Assembly (NCBI GenBank): GCA_049509915.1
Contig: JBEKZL010000168.1
Span: 1-16,565, forward strand
DNA from: JBEKYD01 sp049509915
Lineage (GTDB): Bacteria > Acidobacteriota > Terriglobia > Bryobacterales > Bryobacteraceae
DNA: 16,565 nucleotides
Direction of reading: 5' to 3'
In this document: piece by piece, positions 1 to 7,691 of the stretch
How the letters are laid out: each line of letters opens with the position of its first letter
Position numbering within the stretch: the first letter of the stretch is position 1
Made by a program: the position numbers and the translations under genes
The notes under the pieces: generated by a model
What the model was told of the DNA's origin: nothing
Seen by the model: only the letters and a program-made list of their open reading frames with translations
Database searches by the model: none

Positions 1-540
1 CTGGAAGTGGTGGACGCCACCACCCAACAGGTTTACGGCGCCGGCACGGTGACCATGTCGCCGCAGTCGCCCGGTATTTTCGAGTGTCCGGAAAGCACCG
101 GCACGCTCCGTCAGGCTTGCGTTTTGAATTCGGACAATACCGTCAACTCCAGCGCGAACCCGGCTAAACGGGGGTCGATCATTTCGATCTACGCCACCGG
201 CGAGGGCTTCATCGCCAACGCCCCTCCGGATGGGGCGGGCGCCACCGGCGCCAGCGACACTGTGGCGGGGGGTTCCACCAGGGTCTTAATCAACGGTACC
301 TTCGTGGATGAGGTCACCGCGAACAACCCGGCCTGCTCGCTGCAACCGGGCGACCCAACCAACGGCCAATGGATCACTTACTCCGGGCTGGCTCCCGGCC
401 TGCCTGGAGTGTGGCAGGTCAACGTGCAGATCCCTATGTGCGTGGCGCCTTCCAATTCGACGCTTCTGTTCCTGTGGCAGAACAGCGTCCCTGACACCGA
501 CGCCAATTCGGGATACCACATGTTTATCGCGGTGAAATAA
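1..540 (+). CDS. C-terminal part of a TIGR03437-type (Solibacter C-terminal domain) exported protein
   Basis: The frame is open from the left edge to the TAA at 538-540, so only the last 179 residues are visible and the start lies outside the window. From about residue 50 the sequence follows the domain known as 'Solibacter uncharacterized C-terminal domain': NPAKRGSIISIYATGEG, then a Gly/Pro-rich loop, VLINGTFVDEV, and GLAPGLPGVWQVNVQIP. This Ig-like beta domain usually ends large extracellular or surface proteins of Acidobacteriota, often beta-propeller or repeat proteins. Several Cys residues (in FECPES, RQACV, NPACS, PMCVAP) fit an exported, possibly disulfide-bonded protein. The function of the full protein cannot be told from this end. 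Family recognition is by eye; export is inferred. Confidence 0.85.
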   Translation: MEVVDATTQQVYGAGTVTMSPQSPGIFECPESTGTLRQACVLNSDNTVNSSANPAKRGSIISIYATGEGFIANAPPDGAGATGASDTVAGGSTRVLINGTFVDEVTANNPACSLQPGDPTNGQWITYSGLAPGLPGVWQVNVQIPMCVAPSNSTLLFLWQNSVPDTDANSGYHMFIAVK

Positions 541-547
541 GCGGTCG

Positions 548-880
548 GCTATCAGCGATCGGCGGCCAGCTTTCAGCTCCCGCGATTCCGGCAGTGGGGC
601 GCTCGTGAAGGATTTTCATGGCCTGAAGGTTGGCAAAAGGCACACGAGTTGACGCTGGCGGTCTATCGAATAACCGCGACATTTCCGCGCGAAGAACTGT
701 ATGGGTTGACGAGCCCGCTCCGGCGCTCGTGTGCCTCAAGTATCACTTGCTGTCAGCGCGAGACCTTAACCTGATCGAAGCTCAGGTCCACGAGGACTTG
801 AGCCAACAGGCCACCGAACTGAAACGCATGCTCGCCGGTCCGATTCAAAAGCTGGGAGGCCGCGGCTGATAGCTGATAGC
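548..880. repeat. Short inverted repeats bracketing a dead four-helix-bundle gene
   Basis: Bases 548-563 and the reverse complement of 865-880 agree at 14 of 16 positions (GCTATCAGCGATCGGC against GCTATCAGCTATCAGC). The right copy overlaps the stop codon of the enclosed gene remnant and repeats the unit GCTGATA twice. A further related piece, AGCTTTCAGC, lies at 568-577. I see no clear target-site duplication outside the ends. The arrangement suggests a small cassette rather than a transposon, since no transposase is present. That interpretation is inference. Confidence 0.5.
605..869 (+). pseudogene. Remnant of a four-helix-bundle protein (S23/IVP family)
   Basis: Three pieces of one protein lie in different frames. 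The first runs from GTG 605 as VKDFHGLKV. At 629-631 a single base is missing, and the next frame (from TGG 631) gives WQKAHELTLAVYRITATFP and then REELYGLTSPLRRSCA. Around 735 the match jumps to a third frame, giving LKYHLLSARDLNLIEAQV and ELKRMLAGPIQKLGGRG before TGA at 867-869. The order and wording fit the four-helix-bundle family first known from proteins encoded in 23S rRNA intervening sequences (TIGR02436). The central stretch between RRS and EYHLL (about 30 residues in relatives) is gone. So there is one frameshift and one internal deletion, and no working product is expected. The molecular role of the family is not well established. Confidence 0.75.
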
Positions 881-902
881 TTTTCTAGTACACTCGAAGA
901 CT

Positions 903-2924
<2,022 letters not shown>

Positions 2925-2959
2925 GGCCATCTCAGGAAATGACCATTCCAGTCCCCGCT

Positions 2960-3024
2960 AACCGCTCCCTTACGTCGCGGCTCGGTTTCGCGCGTTTCCG
3001 AGCCGCGACCGTGAGGGAGCGGTT
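2960..3024. repeat. Long hairpin built from two inverted copies of a dispersed repeat
   Basis: Bases 2960-2985 and 2998-3024 are reverse complements except for one bulged base and one mismatch that pairs as G-T, leaving a 12-base loop. The arm has the core CGCTCCCT(T/C)ACG(G)TCGCGGCTCGG. Single copies of this core recur at 6203-6232 and 7468-7493. The hairpin sits between the convergent ends of the cstA gene and the 2-oxoacid oxidoreductase operon, so it could stop or stabilise transcripts from both sides. There is no T-run after either arm, which argues against a classic intrinsic terminator. Confidence 0.8.
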
Positions 3025-3100
3025 GCCCGGAAATTCGCCAGGTCAGCGAACTTATGAGGTTGTGTGCTCAGCTCAAAGCCGGCTTGATAGCAGGGCCAGC

Positions 3101-3697
3101 TTACGATTCCGATTCGAACGAAAGCACCGGCTCCGGCTGGCCCTCTTCGCGTAATTTTTCAAGGAGCGACGCGCCGTACTCGTAGCCTTTTTCGAACGCC
3201 TGCAGATTGAGCTTTTGAAAAGCCGGGGGCACCGAATCGGCCACGGCCTGGCGCAGCGCTTCGGTGGCCACGAGGCCGGTGACGGCGCCGAAAAAACCCA
3301 CCATCACGATGTTCAGCACCATCTTGCGGCCCAACTCTTCCGCCAACCGGGTCGCGGGCACTCCATAGGCCCGCGTTCCGGCGGGTAGATTACCGACCCG
3401 CACCAGTTCCTGTTCGGTGATCAGCGTGCCGCCCGGTTTCAACTCTGGAATGAAGCGCGCGCCGGCTTCCTGGGACATCACGATCAGGATGTCGGGCCGC
3501 GTAATGTACGGGTAAAGGATGGGCTCGGAGGAGAGAATCACCTGGGCGCTCGAAGAACCGCCGCGGGCTTCGGGACCGAAACTCTGGGTCATGGTGGCGA
3601 AGCCGCCCTCGAAGATGGCGCGGGCCTTGCCAATCACGGCGGCCGCCAGAATCACTCCCTGGCCGCCAAATCCGGCGATACGAATTTCGGTCAGCAT
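3101..3697 (-). CDS. korC: 2-oxoacid:ferredoxin oxidoreductase, gamma subunit
   Basis: This 198-residue protein is the gamma subunit (POR/KOR gamma domain) of a multi-subunit 2-oxoacid:ferredoxin oxidoreductase. It begins MLTEIRIAGFGGQG, the glycine-rich signature of the family (GFGGQG at 9-14). The motif EARGGSSSAQVILSSEPI follows at about 48-65, also typical. The gamma chain packs against the TPP-binding core and helps form the CoA-handling part of the enzyme. ATG 3697 is chosen because the conserved start of the domain follows it directly. The frame is open further upstream, but that part only reads through the beta gene. The start overlaps the end of the beta gene by 7 bases, implying translational coupling. 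It is the last gene of the operon and ends with TAA at 3101-3103. Confidence 0.9.
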   Translation of the reverse strand: MLTEIRIAGFGGQGVILAAAVIGKARAIFEGGFATMTQSFGPEARGGSSSAQVILSSEPILYPYITRPDILIVMSQEAGARFIPELKPGGTLITEQELVRVGNLPAGTRAYGVPATRLAEELGRKMVLNIVMVGFFGAVTGLVATEALRQAVADSVPPAFQKLNLQAFEKGYEYGASLLEKLREEGQPEPVLSFESES

Positions 3698-4590
3698 TGT
3701 TCGCACATCACCTCGGGTTCGGCGTAGCGGTCGCCCAGGGTTTCGGTCATTTGCGAATTCAGCATCTCGAAGTAACCGGGGCGGTCGCGGTCGACGAATT
3801 TCCCGACTACGATTTCGCCGCTCTTGGTAAGGTCGCATTCGCCGGTCGGGGCGCCGTGGCGGAGCTTGCTCGCCTGCTTGTAATACTTCATGGTGTCCAG
3901 GCCGTCGCCCATCTTGTTACGGCGCTGGTACAGCGTGGGGCAAGGCGAAATCACCTCGATGAAGCAGAATCCTTTCTTGCGCAGGACCTCTTCCATGGAG
4001 CGCGAAAGCTGCTTGACGTGGAAAGTGGTCCACCGCGCTACGTAAGATGCGCCGGCCGCTTCGGCCAGCGATACCAGGTTGAAAGCCGGCTCGAAAACGC
4101 CGTAGGGGTTGGTCGCGCTGATCACCTTGCCGGGAGTGGTCGGCGCGGTTTGTCCGCCGGTCATGGCGTAGGTGAGGTTATTGACGCAGATAACCTTCAG
4201 ATCCATGTTGCGGCGCGCGGCGTGGATGAAATGATTGCCGCCGATGGCGAACAGGTCGCCGTCACCGGAATACACCACCACCTGCAGCTCCGGATTGGCC
4301 AGCTTCAAGCCGGTGGCGAAGGGAATGGCGCGCCCGTGGGTGGTATGGAAGGAATCCAGGTTGGCGTAGCCGGCCACCCGGCCCGTGCAGCCGATGCCGC
4401 TGACGATGGCCACCTTGTCCAGATTGGCGTGGGAGTCGATCAGCGCGCGCGTAAAGCAATTCACCGTGGTGCCAATGCCGCAGGCCGGGCACCAGATGTG
4501 CGGCATGCGGTCCATGCGCAGGAACGGCTCCACCGGGTTGACGGCGTCCGGCGGAATGGTGCAGGGAATTTCCAGAGTCTGCTCGTTCAT
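3691..4590 (-). CDS. korB: 2-oxoacid:ferredoxin oxidoreductase, beta (TPP-binding) subunit
   Basis: The protein has 299 residues. It carries the thiamine diphosphate site: GDGD at 109-112 followed by CVNNLTYAMTGGQ near 135-147. Cysteines at 34, 37, 68 and 217 (in WCPACGIG, SGIGCTGR and ISPCPTLYQ) fit the four ligands of the [4Fe-4S] cluster in beta subunits of this family. The enzyme oxidatively decarboxylates a 2-oxoacid to acyl-CoA and reduces ferredoxin, in the cytoplasm. ATG 4590 is preferred: GGAGG lies at 4598-4602, 7 bases upstream, and the start overlaps the alpha stop as ATGA. The closest family feel is KorB/OorB (2-oxoglutarate), but substrate choice cannot be proven from motifs alone. 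Confidence 0.92.
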   Translation of the reverse strand: MNEQTLEIPCTIPPDAVNPVEPFLRMDRMPHIWCPACGIGTTVNCFTRALIDSHANLDKVAIVSGIGCTGRVAGYANLDSFHTTHGRAIPFATGLKLANPELQVVVYSGDGDLFAIGGNHFIHAARRNMDLKVICVNNLTYAMTGGQTAPTTPGKVISATNPYGVFEPAFNLVSLAEAAGASYVARWTTFHVKQLSRSMEEVLRKKGFCFIEVISPCPTLYQRRNKMGDGLDTMKYYKQASKLRHGAPTGECDLTKSGEIVVGKFVDRDRPGYFEMLNSQMTETLGDRYAEPEVMCEQC

Positions 4591-5744
4591 TGGGCCGCCT
4601 CCAGGATGGCCTTGAGAATCACTTCGGGGTTGTGAACCGTGCCGCCGGCGTGGGGCACCAGCCTCACTTTGCATCTGCCGGCCGCCGCGCGCTCCACCTC
4701 GTGAACCATCTGTCCCAGGTTGAGCTCCGGAACCACTATCGCCTTCACTTTGGACGCCAGCGCGGCGATGTGCTTCTCCGGGAAAGGCCAGGCCGAGATG
4801 ATGCGGAATTTGCCGGCGCGCACGCCACGCTGCCGCGCCAGATCGATGGCCCGCTGGGCTACCCGCGAGGTAATCCCGTACGACACCACCACCACTTCGG
4901 CATCTTCCAGATCGGCCGTCTCGCACAAGGCTCGGTCACCCGATAGAGGCAGCAGTTTTTCCAGCAGGCGGGTCACCGTGCGGGTCTGTGTATTCACGTT
5001 CATGCTGGGGTAACCGCGCTCGTCGTGGGTCAGTCCGGTGACGTGGAACCGGTAGCCATCGCCGGCGCGCACCATGTCGGGCACCTTGTCCTCGCGCGGT
5101 TCGAAGAGGCGGAATTCCCCCGGCGGGAGGTGGGTGAAGCGGCGCGGGTAGACTTCGATCGTGGCTGCGTCCGGAATGATGACTTTCTCCGTCATGTGCC
5201 CCACGCATTCGTCCAGCATGAGCATCACCGGAACGCGGAACTCTTCGGAGAGGTTAAACGCCGTGATGGCCAGGTCGAAGCACTCCTGCGGCGAGTTGGG
5301 GCAGAGGGCGATGATGCCGTAGTCGCCGTGGGAGCCCCAGCGGGCCTGCATCATGTCGGCCTGGGCCGGCAGGGTCGGCAGTCCGGTGGAGGGTCCGCCG
5401 CGCTGCACGTTGACGAACACGCAGGGTGTTTCCGTCATGGCGGCGTAGCCGATATGCTCCATCATCAGCGAGAATCCCGGCCCGGATGTGACCGTGAAGG
5501 CTTTGGCGCCGCCCCAAACCGCACCCTGGATGGTGATGGAAGCGGCCAGTTCATCTTCCATTTGAATGAACACGCCACCGACTGTTGGAATCCTCGACGC
5601 GAAGCGTTCGACAACTTCAGTGGACGGGGTGATAGGATAACCTGCGGCAAATCGCGCACCTGCTGCGAGTGTTCCCTCACAACAAGCGTGGTCGCCGTCG
5701 AGAAAATGAACACCTGTAAGGACACCTTTGGGGTCAGCGTGCAT
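4587..5744 (-). CDS. korA: 2-oxoacid:ferredoxin oxidoreductase, alpha subunit (probably 2-oxoglutarate)
   Basis: This 385-residue alpha chain has the pyrimidine-binding domain of TPP-dependent oxidoreductases. GYPITPSTEVVERF lies at 35-48, and NVQRGGPSTGLPTLPAQAD at about 112-130, a stretch very typical of KorA/OorA/VorA. The C-terminal third (VVVSYGITSRVAQRAI, ISAWPFPEKHI, VVPELNLGQM) is the transketolase C-terminal-like domain II. ATG 5744 is chosen over upstream in-frame codons: GGAG (5751-5754) sits 6 bases upstream, and MHADPKGVLTGVHFLDGDHA aligns with family starts. The gene overlaps the ferredoxin gene by 11 bases and the beta gene by 4. Length and order fit OorA. A 2-oxoisovalerate or other branched substrate is the main alternative. 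Confidence 0.9.
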   Translation of the reverse strand: MHADPKGVLTGVHFLDGDHACCEGTLAAGARFAAGYPITPSTEVVERFASRIPTVGGVFIQMEDELAASITIQGAVWGGAKAFTVTSGPGFSLMMEHIGYAAMTETPCVFVNVQRGGPSTGLPTLPAQADMMQARWGSHGDYGIIALCPNSPQECFDLAITAFNLSEEFRVPVMLMLDECVGHMTEKVIIPDAATIEVYPRRFTHLPPGEFRLFEPREDKVPDMVRAGDGYRFHVTGLTHDERGYPSMNVNTQTRTVTRLLEKLLPLSGDRALCETADLEDAEVVVVSYGITSRVAQRAIDLARQRGVRAGKFRIISAWPFPEKHIAALASKVKAIVVPELNLGQMVHEVERAAAGRCKVRLVPHAGGTVHNPEVILKAILEAAQ

Positions 5745-5952
5745 AGCGCGCTCCGAAAATGGCGAAATCCGGGCAGTACATTCCGCAGAGGTCGCAACCA
5801 CTGCATTTTTCAGCAGCCATCACATTCGGTGGATGATAACCCTTGGTATTAAAGGCGGAAGAAAGCGCCAGAACACGCGTGGGGCAGAATTCAACACAGA
5901 AGCCGCATCCCTTGCACCGTTCCACATTAATGGCAACGAAGCCTTTGGCCAT
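5734..5952 (-). CDS. korD: 2-oxoacid:ferredoxin oxidoreductase, delta (2x[4Fe-4S] ferredoxin) subunit
   Basis: A 72-residue ferredoxin with two complete CxxCxxCxxxCP motifs: Cys 13, 16, 19, 23 (RCKGCGFCVEFCP) and Cys 50, 53, 56, 60 (KCSGCDLCGMYCP). Each should bind one [4Fe-4S] cluster. As the delta subunit it passes electrons from the TPP/beta-cluster site to an external ferredoxin or quinone-linked acceptor. It is first in the operon, before alpha, beta and gamma, the same order as oorDABC of Helicobacter and Campylobacter. ATG 5952 has a strong Shine-Dalgarno (AGAGGAGGG, 5958-5966). The 72-residue length is shorter than H. pylori OorD, because there is little beyond the two cluster motifs. 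Confidence 0.92.
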   Translation of the reverse strand: MAKGFVAINVERCKGCGFCVEFCPTRVLALSSAFNTKGYHPPNVMAAEKCSGCDLCGMYCPDFAIFGARYAR

Positions 5953-5957
5953 CGAGT

Positions 5958-5966
5958 CCCTCCTCT
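5958..5966 (-). promoter_or_regulatory. Strong ribosome binding site of the kor operon
   Basis: On the minus strand this reads AGAGGAGGG, ending 5 bases before ATG 5952. It is the best Shine-Dalgarno match in the window and fixes the start of the first operon gene. I could not find a convincing -10/-35 pair upstream. Confidence 0.7.
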
Positions 5967-5999
5967 AAGGACGTGGAAAAGAATTGCACGTCAGTGGCC

Positions 6000-6017
6000 A
6001 AATCAGGTAAATCAGGT
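6000..6017. repeat. Tandem 9-mer, two copies of AAATCAGGT
   Basis: AAATCAGGT is present twice head to tail, about 50 bases upstream of the kor operon start. It could be an operator with helically spaced half-sites, or a part of the adjoining repeat element. Confidence 0.6.
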
Positions 6018-6050
6018 CTGATAATTCGTATTGTTGTCGGCAACTGGAGC

Positions 6051-6173
6051 CCGACGTGGCGCACGCACTCTTGCGTGCCGTGTCGAGACTTTCTCGACAC
6101 CGGCTCGCGCACGGTGCGCCGAGCGTCGGCAAGAGTGCCGAAGCGGCACGCACGAGTGCGTGCGCCACGTCGG
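6051..6173. repeat. 123-bp palindromic multi-hairpin element
   Basis: The outer arms, 6051-6080 and 6144-6173, are reverse complements at 29 of 30 positions. Each arm is itself a hairpin (GCACGCA-CTCT-TGCGTGC at 6061-6078). Between them lie further hairpins: a perfect 9-bp stem GTGTCGAGA/TCTCGACAC with a 3-base loop at 6080-6100, a GCGCAC/GTGCGC stem, and CGGCA-AGAG-TGCCG at 6127-6140. No coding capacity makes sense here. It looks like a non-autonomous, MITE- or REP-like element. Confidence 0.8.
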
Positions 6174-6202
6174 AAGTGATTGTAAGCATGGGGCTCCCCC
6201 AA

Positions 6203-6232
6203 CCGAGCCGAGACCGTAAGGGAGTGGTTGCC
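6203..6232 (-). repeat. Dispersed repeat, single copy (second locus)
   Basis: The reverse complement reads GGCAACCACTCCCTTACGG followed by TCTCGGCTCGG. It matches the right arm of the hairpin at 2998-3027 with a few changes. It lies just right of the 123-bp palindrome and about 30 bases before the next gene. Confidence 0.7.
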
Positions 6233-6270
6233 GAACCGCGAAATGGTCTACTAATAGGGGTATGGAAACG

Positions 6271-7209
6271 ATGGAATTTGCCATTCAAGCCGCCGACGTT
6301 CGCCAGGCCGCCGCCCGGATTGCCCCACTCATCCGCCACACCCCGGTGCTCTCCGACGAGGTGGACGGCCGACGCGTCTTTTTCAAGTGCGAAAACCTGC
6401 AGCGCGGCGGGGCATTCAAGCTCCGCGGCGCCTCGAACCTGATTCTGTCGCTCGCGCCCGAGCAACTTCGCCGCGGCATCGTGACCTACTCGTCCGGCAA
6501 CCACGCTCAGGCGGTAGCCATCGCCGCCGCGCACGTTGGCGCGCAGGCAACCATCGTGATGCCGGAAGACGCGCCGCGGATCAAAATCGAATCGACCCGC
6601 AAATACGGCGCCCGAATTGTGACTTACAACCGCTTCACCCAAGATCGGGAAGAGATTGCGGCCGGCATTCTGAAGGAAACCGGCGGCACTTTGGCGCCCC
6701 CCTTCGACCATCCGATGATTATGGCCGGCCAGGGCACGGCCGCTCTGGAATTGCTGAGCGACGCGGGCCCGCTGGACGCGTTAATCACACCCGTGGGCGG
6801 CGGCGGCCTGCTGGCCGGCTGCGCCACTATCGCCAAGGCCATCGACCCGGCCATTCGGGTCTTCGGCGCCGAACCGGCCAATGCCAACGACACGTTTCTG
6901 TCGCTCGCCGCCGGCCGGCGGGTCCGCGTCGAGCCCGATACCATCGCCGACGGCCTGCGCTCGCCGACGCCCGGCCAGCTGACTTTCCCAGTGATTCAGC
7001 ACCTGGTGGAAGCCATACTTCTGGTGAGCGAAGAAGAGATCCGCGCGGCAGCCCGGCGCCTGCTGCTCGAATGGAAGCTGGTAGTGGAACCAAGCGGCGC
7101 CGTCTCCGCCGCAGCGGTATTTTTTGGAAGACTGCCAGAGGAGATTCGATCCGTGGGCATGGTCCTCTCCGGCGGCAACGTGGATTTCGAAGAGATCGTG
7201 AAGTATTAG
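6271..7209 (+). CDS. PLP-dependent threonine/hydroxyaspartate ammonia-lyase or serine racemase-like enzyme
   Basis: A 312-residue fold-type II PLP enzyme. The cofactor lysine is in GGAFKLRGA (Lys50), the substrate loop is SSGNHAQA (74-81), and the phosphate-binding loop is VGGGGLLAG (175-183). EPANAND provides Glu201, Ala205 and Asp207, spaced as the Mg2+/Ca2+ site of serine racemase and threo-3-hydroxyaspartate dehydratase. DGLRSPTPGQLTFPVI also fits that subgroup. No ACT regulatory domain follows, so it is not an isoleucine-feedback biosynthetic IlvA. Likely reactions are deamination of L-threonine, L-serine or 3-hydroxyaspartate, or serine racemisation; sequence alone does not choose. ATG 6271 is preferred over ATG 6262 because AGGGG (6256-6260) is 10 bases upstream of 6271 but only 1 base from 6262. 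It is divergent from the kor operon. Confidence 0.88.
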   Translation: MEFAIQAADVRQAAARIAPLIRHTPVLSDEVDGRRVFFKCENLQRGGAFKLRGASNLILSLAPEQLRRGIVTYSSGNHAQAVAIAAAHVGAQATIVMPEDAPRIKIESTRKYGARIVTYNRFTQDREEIAAGILKETGGTLAPPFDHPMIMAGQGTAALELLSDAGPLDALITPVGGGGLLAGCATIAKAIDPAIRVFGAEPANANDTFLSLAAGRRVRVEPDTIADGLRSPTPGQLTFPVIQHLVEAILLVSEEEIRAAARRLLLEWKLVVEPSGAVSAAAVFFGRLPEEIRSVGMVLSGGNVDFEEIVKY

Positions 7210-7370
7210 CAGGACGAAACGCGACGCCGACTTCTTCCTCACTGCGACACAGTGTCGGACGACGAAACAAGCTCTTTCGGGTGCTGAACCGGGTTGGGGA
7301 AATCCGTTCCCGATAACCGCGCCGTTGAAGACGCTCTCCAGGGTGGCTGATTTCGCACCGTCCGCCGGGG

Positions 7371-7389
7371 CGCCGGTTGACAACCGGCG
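7371..7389. repeat. Perfect GC-rich palindrome
   Basis: CGCCGGTTG and CAACCGGCG face each other around a single A. As RNA the stem would be about 8 bp with a 3-base loop. No T-run follows. Its place in a gap with other repeats suggests a repeat relic rather than a terminator. Confidence 0.7.
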
Positions 7390-7467
7390 GGCAGGCGGAA
7401 CCTCGTGCCCCACCAAAGCGGGAACGGAGTTCGTCTTAATCCCTTTTGGTTGGCCGCAGGCCCATAT

Positions 7468-7493
7468 GGCACTCCCTGGCGGTCGCGGCTCGG
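7468..7493 (+). repeat. Dispersed repeat, shortened copy (third locus)
   Basis: It reads GGCACTCCCT, then GG, then CGGTCGCGGCTCGG. Compared with the copy at 2998-3027 (reverse complement) it lacks four bases after GGCA and differs at two bases after CTCCCT. It stands alone, without the facing arm seen at 2960-3024. Confidence 0.6.
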
Positions 7494-7691
7494 TCGCGGT
7501 GGCGCGAGTTTGCACTTGCGGCTCCGGCTCCCTGTTGTTGAAGGTGGCGATTCTGTCGCGAGACGCTGAATCGTCTTCCGGTACGTCAGGAGGACTGGGA
7601 ATGTTGAAAACCTGGAACGCGGAATGGAGGTCACCAGCGGAGGGACACCGGCACCCCGGGGTAATGGCGTTATAAACTCGTTAATAGGTAC

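Larger units (their letters stand above)
5953..6270. other. Non-coding divergent region between the kor operon and the ammonia-lyase gene
   Basis: This gap holds the upstream signals of two divergent genes. It contains the kor ribosome binding site, a tandem 9-mer (6000-6017), a 123-bp multi-hairpin palindrome (6051-6173) and one copy of the dispersed CTCCCTTACGG repeat (6203-6232). Short open frames cross it on both strands, but they simply read through the palindrome and resemble no protein. Near the right gene, AGGGG at 6256-6260 is a modest ribosome binding site. Confidence 0.7.
7210..7691. other. Non-coding region before ligA carrying repeat copies
   Basis: No gene is convincing in these 482 bases. 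Open frames here give Arg/Pro-rich sequence with no family resemblance. The region contains a perfect 9-bp palindrome (7371-7389) and a third, shortened copy of the dispersed repeat (7468-7493). TATAAA at 7671-7676 could be a -10 box for ligA, but there is no matching -35, so I do not call a promoter. Confidence 0.6.

Noticed and set aside
6031..6442. Short open frames on both strands in the kor upstream region
   Set aside because: They read through the 123-bp palindrome and the repeat copy, giving similar Arg/Ala/His-rich text on both strands, as expected for a palindrome.
7671..7676. TATAAA as a -10 box for ligA
   Set aside because: There is no recognisable -35 element at the right distance, and a single AT-rich hexamer is weak evidence.
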